Shown: in pieces, positions 50,501-60,900 of the stretch | How positions within the stretch are numbered: position 1 is the stretch's first letter | Layout: each line of letters begins with the position of its first letter | NCBI GenBank assembly: GCA_963989385.1 | Contig: OZ022508.1 | Span: 33,316,166-33,380,165 of the forward strand | Direction of reading: 5' to 3' | Length of the DNA stretch: 64,000 nucleotides | Origin: Ctena decussata | Taxonomy: Eukaryota > Mollusca > Bivalvia > Lucinida > Lucinidae | The notes under the pieces: generated by a model | The model's database searches: none | What the model saw: the letters and a program-made list of their open reading frames with translations, nothing else | Told to the model about the DNA's origin: nothing | Made by a program: the position numbers and the translations under genes

Positions 50501-53500
50501 CAAGGTCAGGGACTTAGGAAATTTTTGTCTTTTTAAAAGTTTTGTAATTGCATACTGATTCATAATGCTTTGCAGAGATTTAGTTTATACTTGAACTGAT
50601 GTTAGACTCTTTTTGAGTTTTTACAAAACACCTTATACTTACCCCACTGGGTGACCTTGAAGTCAAGGTCATCGACTTAGAATTTTGTTTTAAAGATTTT
50701 GGTTAAAGTTTTATATTTATGAAGACATAATTTCACAGTGCCACGATGATGGACTCAGTTGATACTAATACTTGGGCTGATGTTAGATAATGGTTCAGGG
50801 TATTGATACATACTAGCCCCCCCCCCCCCCCCCCCCCCTACCCGTCAGTTTTTTTACGTCAAGCTCATGGACTTTGAAATTTCATTTCATTTATTTTATT
50901 TTAATTTTATTTTAAGACTTATTTCTGAGATAGCTTTTGTGTTTTCATTATGGACATGCTTGCATGAAGTTTTATGCACAGCAGTTCACATAGCCCCCCC
51001 CCCCCACCCCCCCGTCAGTTTTTTTTTTACCTCAAGCTCATGGACTTTGAAATTTCATTTCATTTTTTTTATTCTAATTTTATTTTAAGACTTATTTCTG
51101 AGATAGCTTTTGTTTATAAATGTGCTTTCATTATGGACATGCTTGCATGAAGTTTTATGCATAGCAGTCCACACCACCATAGCGGCTGAGTGATCGGCAA
51201 GCACCAATTCAGGCGAGCTATGCTGTCAGGTGACAGCTCTTGTTATAAAACTTGCAAGAATATTATTTCTGCTGTCTGAAAATGTAATGGTTAAACCATG
51301 GTTTGTCCATCTGTACAAGGAGATCATCCACAAGCTTTAGTGAGTGGATTATCTCTCGTAAAAGTGTGTGGATTATCTCCTTTACAGGCGGAGAAACCAT
51401 GGTATCACTATTTTGTACCACCTTTTTCAGTGCAGCCCTTGCTCATTGCAAAATACATAACATACATTAGGGTAATTAGGCTATGGAGCAGAAGTGACCA
51501 AAACATCAAATGCAAATTTATTCCATGCTGTATTCAAACTGAAAAGGAGCGGCTGTAGTGTAGTGGATAACACTCCAGACTACCAATCCCGGGGTCGGAA
51601 GATCGATCCCCCGCTTCTCCAGTCTTTCGGCTGAGACTCTAAACCGAGGTCCCGTCTCCATATGACCTTGTTGTTAGTGGGACGTTAAACCCGCGTTCAC
51701 TCACTCAAACTGAAAAAAGATGATTTTGTCGCTTGCATAATTCCTGAAGCTTCCTATCAATACCAAGAAATTGTAATAAGTCAGACAGAAATGCCTCAGA
51801 TAGTTTTCCAGAACACCTGAAAATTCACAAATGTTCACAGGAATTAAAGTTGCGGAAACTTATGGAAATATGTTTGACCCTAGACAGTAAATAGCATTGA
51901 AAAAAAGTTGTTGGGTTATAGAGAGGTGCCATTTTTAACTCACCTGTACGAAAATACAGGGAGCTATTGTAGTCACTCTGACCTGGGCATCGGGGTTGGC
52001 GTGGGCATCATATGTTACAGTTTTATGTCAAAGTTTATAATGTGATGGGCAAGGTGCTGTCAGGCGAGCTATCCTGTACATGGACAGGTCTTTTTGTGCC
52101 CTGCTAGAAGGTAATTGAAATGTTTACTTGTGACTGCTGACTAGCTGCATATGATCAAATAAAATGAAAGTCAGAATCAATCAGATCAATGATGGACCTG
52201 AACTTTATGCGTATGATGCAGCATCTTGAAAGACATAATACAGTGTAAATAACCAGAGTTCCAGATAAGAAATGGTAATAGGGATAATTCAAAGATAATA
52301 TGAGGTATTTCTCAATGAAAACATTAGTTGTGACCCCTCATTAGAACTGTTTCGGCAAGACAGTTCTAATGAGAGGTCACAATATATGTTTTTATGGAAA
52401 AGTAAGGATAATTATCCCTAAATGATCCTTGTGACTCCTTCTTATCTGGAGCACTGATAACATTGCTACACCACCGTTCAGCTGACAGGTTTGTTCATCT
52501 GTGCAGTTTGATCAGAGCCTTGTACTGTTTGCACACATCATGTGTGGGCCCCAATGAATCTACCGGCACAAATGAAGGCTGAAGCTACATTGCATGGATT
52601 CACAGTCTGGCTTGAGATTCTAGTGTACCGAGATGACCCTAAGTATTTGGAGAAACAGGTCTAGAAGCAAACATTGTAGACCCAGATCAAAGTTTGATGA
52701 GGGTCTACAAGGTTGCCATTCTTTAAGCATCATTTTGAAGCATTAACCTGTGTAAAATCCACTCTCTAAGAATTTTCGAACAATAATTGTCCAACTTTCG
52801 GGTGTCCAAAATGTTAGGGTTATTACTGTAAATAGTCTCCAGTTCCATAAGAGTCATTTTGGTGCAATGTGGAAAGGCATTAAATGCATTTCAAGTGTAC
52901 AGTCGTTCTTTTGACAGGCAGATAGCTCATTTTGAACTCTCATATTTGGCACATGGAATTAATGGTAATTATCCACTTTTGGATGACGGTGACAGGCAAA
53001 GAACTAAAGCTCTTAAACGTTTAGCTGCCAAGTACTTCAAATGAAAACTTTCGCAGCATTCCCTCAAAGATAAATACATGTACAAAAAATGCTGATTGGT
53101 TGCGACTATTGTGTGCAGGTTTTATTTTTTAATCAGTTAAAAGGACCATGGCAGCCATTATAACCCATACAGGTGCTCCATTTAAGGGGAAACAGAACTA
53201 ATTTAGGGATAATTTTCTTTATTTTCCCATTGAAACACAGGTTGTGACCCCTCATTAGAATTGTTTCACCGAGACGGTTCTGAGGGGTCACAACATAGTT
53301 TTTTTGGTTAAGAAATAACCAAATTGATATCAGAATATCCTCAAAAGCCACATTATCTGGAGCTCTGCTGTACTCCACAAGTTTGTGTTTTGAGCTGCAA
53401 ATGATGAGATAAAATGAAAGTCAGACCTGGTATGACAGGATAGTTTTATGTTAGATGCAGTCTTCTGTCTGATGCAGTTTCATGAACGAGGTGTTCTGTA

Positions 53501-54924
53501 GTGTTGTAGGGCAAGGATATTGTCAACAGAAAGGCTGCGGTAGGTTCTTCCTAATCCAGGGCCCAGTTGTTCAAAACAAATGATGTTTTTAATGAGACGT
53601 TAAAATTTCAAATGTTGATATCTCAAATACACCAATATTTTTTGTTGGAAAAAATGTGAGAAGCTTTTGCTTTGCAACAGCTTCTCACATATTGTCAACA
53701 AAAAGTATCAGTGTATTTGGCTATAAAGTCATAAAACATTAATGAGTTGACCTCTTAACTAGCTCGTTAGCGATGCTTTGAACAACTGGGGCGAGCAGTG
53801 TTCAAATTGTGCTTTTCTTTGAGAACAATTTCAATACTGCAGATGATGAGATTTAAGGGAAGTCAGACCTGATATGACTGACTAAAGCACCCAATTAATT
53901 TGATGCAGTATTGTGTAGTGGTATTGCTATTTTGAAGAGTAATGTTGGAGGCGATAACAGGTCACTGAATCCCACCGTAAGCCTTCTGGGGCATACGCTT
54001 AAAGGAAGCATTTGCAATTGGGAGATTTACCTTCCCCTGTAAGTACACCCAGTTGTCTTAGATGTTCTGCTTTTGTTTTTCAGGAGAGAAAAAGAGATGG
54101 AGATGTTAAAACAACAGAAAGAAAGAGAAAATTTTGAAAAGGAATTTGCAGTAAGTATCCTTAACCCTTTTTAGTTGTAATACCTATTTGGAGACTTACA
54201 CAAACAGTGCAAACCCAGTTCAAATGCGGCGAAACACAGTGTCTGATCAGGGTCTATACTGTTTGCTTACAGGAGTTTCTGTGCAAAATGCAGGTAAAGT
54301 GAAAATATTCACCAGAAATCTCTTCAATTTCAGATGGACTCACCCAAATAATAAGGATGGACAAGTCTGTTAAAGTTTGAAACGCCATTTAAGAATTAAA
54401 TGGAGTGCAGTGCCACAAAATGTGCTTTAGGGCTTGTAATAACTGCAGACTTAGATCAGATTCGGTATTTGTTTGGTATCTGACATCTTTTCTCTTCAAA
54501 ATCAATCTTAAAAATCCTGGATTGTACCTAATACTAGAGAGATACTTCAGGCACATCTTCCTCCTCATTTGTCGCAGGTTCGATCCCCCGCTTCTCCGGT
54601 CTTTCGGATGAGACTTTAAACCGAGGTCCCGTCTCCATATGACCTCGTTGTTGGTGGGACGTTAAACCCGAGTTCACTCACTCCTCCTCATTGAGGGCTA
54701 CCCTCGGTGAGCAAATTCTTTCCTTTTAGAGTGACCCCAATTTCTAAGTGACACAGCACTGTTGAACTAAACAGTAAAATTCACTTTTGGGTTTGTAGAA
54801 AAAAGGGCATTGAAAACTGTAAAATGTATGGTACAAATCGGGGAAAACCCTGGGTATTTTGAAATGGAAAATAAGTGGAAACCCTGTGAAGGCACTTTTG
54901 CTCCTACTGCAGTCATAAATGGGG

Positions 54925-54957
<33 letters not shown>

Positions 54958-57900
54958 ATTTTATGAGTGTATCATTAAAGTCATAAGAAGGTAAATCTTG
55001 CATAGATTGTTGTTAACCAGTGATTTATTGTGTGGTACTTACTGATCCGCATATAACATGTTCTAACAGAGCTCTAGATAAGAGGGGTATTTGATGATAA
55101 TTGAGGGATAATTTTTGTTAATTCTGAATAAAACCATATGTTGTGACCCCTCATCTGAACCGTCTCGTCAAGACGGTTCAGATGAGGGGTCACAACATAT
55201 GGTTTTATTCAGAATTAACAAAAATTATCCTTAATTATCACCAAATACTCCCCCTTATCTAGTGCTCTGTCTAACAAGTGATTTATTGTCTCCCAAAGGA
55301 TTAGCAGACCGGAGATGTAGGTATTGCTTTCCTGGTGTCATTGGAGAAAATTATGTTAACTTTAGGTTGAGTTTTCTGGTCTAGCTGTTTTGTGACTGTG
55401 TTGACAGAGAAATTCTTTCCGTGTAGTTGCAGAGCTTATCTGCAGACCTGGGGCCAATTACATGCCAATGTAATCGATTACAATTACAATTACTTCTTAA
55501 AATCATGATTACAGATTACATTACAATTACATTTTTATGTCCCCCCACCAAAGGTGAGGGGGGACATATTGTTTTCAGTGCAGTTCCCGGTGCGTTGGCG
55601 TCGGCGTCGGCGTCCCACTCTTGTATGCACGATATCTCATGAACCAATGGATGGAATTACACCAAACTTGCATGGATATATCATTGGGACAAGGTTAAGA
55701 GCTGATTAGATTTTGGTGACCTTGACCTCATTTTCAAGGTCACTGGAGAACTTAAATGGCATGAAAATTTCTTGTATGCACAATATCTCCTGAACCAATG
55801 GATGGAATTTCACCAAACTTGCATGGATATATCATTGGGACAAGCTTAAGAGCTGATTAGATTTTGGTGACCTTGACCTTATTTTCAAGGTCACAGGAGG
55901 ACTTAAATGACGTGAAAATTTCTGGTATGCACAATATCTCCTGAACAAATGAGTGGAATTTCACCAAACTTGCATGGATATATCATTGGGACAAGTTTAA
56001 GAGCTGATTAGATTTTGGTGACCTTGACCTCATTTTCAAGGTCACTGCAGGACATAGCTGACAATTTCTTGTACCCACGATATCTCTTGAAGCGATGGAT
56101 GGAATTTCACCAAACTTGCATGGATACATCATTGGGACAGGTTTAAGAGCTGAGAAGATTTTGGTGACCTTGACCTCATTTTCAAGGTCACTGAAGGACT
56201 TAGATGACATTTTCTTGTAACCACTATATCTCCTGAACCAATGGATGGAATTTCACCAAACTTGCATAGATACATCATTGGGACAAGCTTAAGAGCTGAT
56301 TAGATTTTGGTGACCTTGACCTCATTTTTAAGGTCACTGGAGGACTTAGATGACAGTTTCTTGTACCCATGATATCTCTTGAACCAATGGATGGAATTTC
56401 ACCAAACTTGCATGGATACATGATTGGGACGGGTTTAAGAACCTATTAGATTTTGGTGACCTTGACCTCATTTGCAAGGTCACTGGAGGGCTTAAATGAC
56501 AATTTCTTGTACCCACTATATGTCTTGAACCAATGGATGGAATTTCACCAAACTTGCATGGATACATCATTGGGACAAGTTTAAGAGCTGATTAAATTTT
56601 GGTGACTTGACCTCATTTTCAAGGTCACTGGCGGACTTAGATGACAATTTCTTGTACCCACTATATCTCCTGAACCAGTGGATGGAATTTCACCAAACTT
56701 GTATGGATACATCATTGGGTCAACTTTCAGAGCTGATTAGATTTTGGTGACCTTAACTTCATTGGCAAGGACATAGTCATCTTTGAAGGATATCTTTAGA
56801 ACCAGTGGATGGATTTTCTCCAAACTTACCTAGTATTTTAATTGCACAGGTTTTTTATTCGTAAGGGGGGATTGGAAATGGGCCGGTGGGGGGACATCAG
56901 TTTTTCTCTGAAAAACATTTCTAGTTTCTCAATGTAATTGATTACAATTACAATTACTTTGCAAAGTAATCATGATTACTTTATGATTACATGCGATTAC
57001 ATTATACAAGTGTACAGAATGATCATGACTGTGAAAGTACAAAATCTCAATATTCAAAAAGACTTAATTTATACCTAAATCAGCAAATAATTAGTGGCTT
57101 ACATGTGTGCTAATAGGTAAGACTGAAATAATTTCTAAAGAACTTGACTTACTTTTGAATCTGAATGAATTTTATTTAGCAATCTTCAGTTACATGTAAT
57201 GTGCATGCAATGACTGTATGCTATTTATGAAGTTTGAGAAATTCAATAAATGCTATGATGTAAAGCACATGCGTCAATATTTTTTTCTCTATCACTTATT
57301 TTACCTTTTATTTCAAACATCAGAAATATGTTTCCAATGTCATAAAATTGCTTCTGAAAGACTAGTTCAAAGCCTTCAAAGCAAGGGGCCACACACTTCC
57401 TGTAAATTATTAATTTCAAAACAGTTTAACTATCACTGTATATATTTCATTTTTCCATTTTCATCTTTTTCTTGCCCACCCTTAGTCTGGCAAAAATTCA
57501 AAGTTAATAAGTTGGCCCATAAATGGGAAAGAAAGGAATTAAAGTATTGGCTTTTTGTTGTTTTCAATATACAGGTGTCATTAAGTAGACAGATGTTAGT
57601 AGCTCAATCCACAAAGAAGGTGTGAAAATAAGAGTTGAGTTGCACCGCTCAACTCTGCACCAATAAACACAAAACAGTCAGTATATTTGAAAAAAACATC
57701 TGTAACACTTGAACCTGCCTGTCCAAAGTAAAGATGATAAATCATGTAAATCAGTCATAAAAATATAAGTCAACCAAGGCAGCTACCAGTCTTAACCTGA
57801 AATACCCCGAGTTCAAGAGTACCAAAATCACACATTTTTTTGCATAATAACAAATTTATCCTTAAACATTAACCCATAAATGCCTAGCATCTCATAAAAA

Positions 57901-60900
57901 GAGACAGGTAGACATTGCAGACCCATATCAGATGCTCAGATGCAGCAATTTGATCAAGATCTTCACTGCTGGCATAAAAATTTTGACAGTTTATATAAAA
58001 AGATGTAAAAAAAAAACTATCCAATTTGTGAGGATAGAAGAGTCTGTCAGTCATAAATGTGTAAAAGAATTCATATAATAACTATGAAACTGCTTAAATT
58101 TTACTCCCAAAAAGAGTTTAAAGGGAATTCTGTCAGTTTCTTAATTTGGTCTGCTGCCTTTTGTTCACAAATTAGAATTTAGATCAGTTTTTCTCTGTCA
58201 TATTCAATTTTGAAGACACTTTGAATAATCAACTGCTTTCTGTTATTATTTTGCACAAGTCTTTTCTTTTAACTATTAAAAAGAAGAGCAAGTTTCCTTT
58301 TTTTCTTCTTTTCTTATTTCTGAAAATGAATCAGTGTAATCAAAATGTAATCATGATTACAGCCCATTTTGTAATGTAATTGATTACATTACGATTACTT
58401 GTAATCATAAAAATGCACGATTACAGATTACTTCATGATTACTCAGAAAATGTAATCGATTACAAGTAATCACGATTGCAGATTACAATTACCCCAGGTC
58501 TGCTTATCTGCATATTATTTAAAACCCTAAAAACTTCAAGAAATCATTTCGAAACCCACTCTTTTAGCTTCTGCCAAGAACTCATTAAATTAATGAATTC
58601 TTGGCAGAAGCTAAAAGAGTGGGCTTCGAAATTATTTGTTGAAGGTTTTAGGGTTTTAGAAAGAAAATTTTTCAGATTGAATAGTAAATTAATTATCAGA
58701 GATGGCTTGACACTGGACCTTTATGTAAGCAGAGTGTATCAATTTGTTGAAAATGCTTGTAAAGTTTCAGTTCTTTTAAAATAGGTCTGATAAAAGAATT
58801 AGTTTGCATACATATTTCTTTTTCATATGGTTTGAGTTTGTAATGACTATTTGTAACAATTTTTAGCTCACCTGTACAAAGGTACAGGAAGAGCTATTGC
58901 ACTACCGTTGGCGGCGGCATCAGTATTAGCAAAATGTTAAAGTTTTACATTAAAGTTTATTACATGATAGACAAGGTGCTGTCAGGCGAGCTATTCTGTC
59001 CCACTGACAGGTCTTGTTCATTCCATTCAAAGCCTTTTGAGAATCTGAAAAATAAAAAAATAAAAAATGTCCCTTATTTGAAGTGTTTCTTAAGTTAAAA
59101 GATTGCCATTTATAAGCGGTATTGGCTATCTTTCCTACAGGAAGGTATATATCTTGCCAAAGTGACTCAGAGACAAGCTCCAATAGGAACAGACAGACAC
59201 CATTCCAGATACTGGGTGTTCTCAGATGTCACACCAGGCCTGTTTGTTGAAAAAGGTATGGTACACATTGCTAAAAAAAGAGGGATTATTTGGTTATGAT
59301 TGCATGTAATTTGTTAAATCTGTTTAAGAAAAAAAAGACACACACTGTGACCCCACATCTGAACTGGCATGAGGGGGTCACAACATGTTTTTATGCCCCT
59401 GGCATAAAATGGGGAAAGGATATAGTGTTTACTCTGCCATATGGGTGTTTGTATGCAACAAGAATCATGTGTGGCCCATAACTTAGTTCTGCATGGTGTG
59501 ATGTGAAAATTATTTGGCACAAATGATATCATGACAAGACGATGTGTAAGAACCATGTTGCTAACTGGGGTCAAAGTCACTTTGAAAGTAACACTCTCCT
59601 GCATTATGTGATTTCACAATTATTTGACAAATAATTATTATGACAAGACGATAGGTTGCACACAAGAACCATGTCTCTATCTTAGAGGTCAAGGTCACAG
59701 TCCATTAAACTTTGTGCATAGGCTACAGTGAAAATCTGTGTCTTGCTCATAACTTTGTCCTGCATAGTCGTTGCTATGCTGTTGCTAAGGCTAAATTTCT
59801 TTGATTGAAGGAGATTCCCTACAACTATGAAATTTGCTCTGGAGGAACAGTCTGAAAAAGACTGTTCCTCCGGAGCAAATTTCGTTGTAGGGAATCTCCT
59901 TTATAGAAATTTAGCCTTAGCAACAGCATAGCAACGACTCAAGTGGTTTTATAAATGCCACCCCTGGACTCATTCTTGCAGTAACACCAAGCTGTTTCAT
60001 GTTTAGGACATTTAAGTTAATTATTTCAGGTGCTCCAAGTTATCGATATTTTACATTATTTTTGCACCAGGTTGGGTATCAGATGTGATAGATTATTCGG
60101 TAAGGTCCCCAGATGATGTAGACAGTGATCACTCGTCCAGTTCCTCAGACGATGACTCTGGAGGAGAAGATGCAGATGGCGCACCACAGACAACCAAGAA
60201 AAACAAAGTTGTTAAAGCAAAGAAGTGTGTTGACACAACGTAAGTGAACATTTTCTGTGACATTGTCTTTGAAGTGGGTTATGTTTGGGTACCTGGAGTG
60301 AAAAGCTGTCTTTTACTCTCCCTCTGTCTTTTCCTCCCACCCCAGTGATGTGATCATTGTTTCATGTCATGTTCTTTTGACTGTCTCTGTCTTCTGTCTG
60401 TCTAAGACTCCGATCAGATGCTGCAGGATATGGCTACTTTGCATAAAAATTTACAGTAATTTATAAAAAAAAAATGTCAGCCAAAGAATGATAAATGAAC
60501 TAATCCAGTTTATAAGGACAGAAGAGCCACCAAACATAAATGGGTACGGTGAATGGATTCATCTCCAAGGGAGATTACTTATTATGGAAGTATTTGTCTC
60601 TCTTCACAGAGGGCTTCTCTTATATAAAAGAAATCAGACAGGGAGGGCAAATTCTTTGCTTTTAAGCATAGCCCTAACTGAGGAAGTGATATTTCAAGAG
60701 GGAAGCAAAGTTATCTGTCCCTAAAAATGCTATCCAAACCATGGCGGAGTAGCAATACATAGTTTCAAACAGAATTTTCTTTTTCTAGATTCCCACATGT
60801 AGGCCAGAACCTGTGGTTCACCTATGACAGTATGAAAGATGTTGATGAGCTGATAGAATCACTTCACCCCCAGGGGTCCAGAGAAAGTGTTCTCAAAACA

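Noticed and set aside
57218..57625. 135-codon ORF inside the hAT as a transposase
   Set aside because: No hAT dimerisation or catalytic motif is visible, and a transposase would need several hundred residues.
9094..59018. Possible CRISPR-like or other spacer-repeat arrays
   Set aside because: The repeats are 145-450 bp units contiguous with each other, without short palindromic repeats and unique spacers; they are HINE cores.
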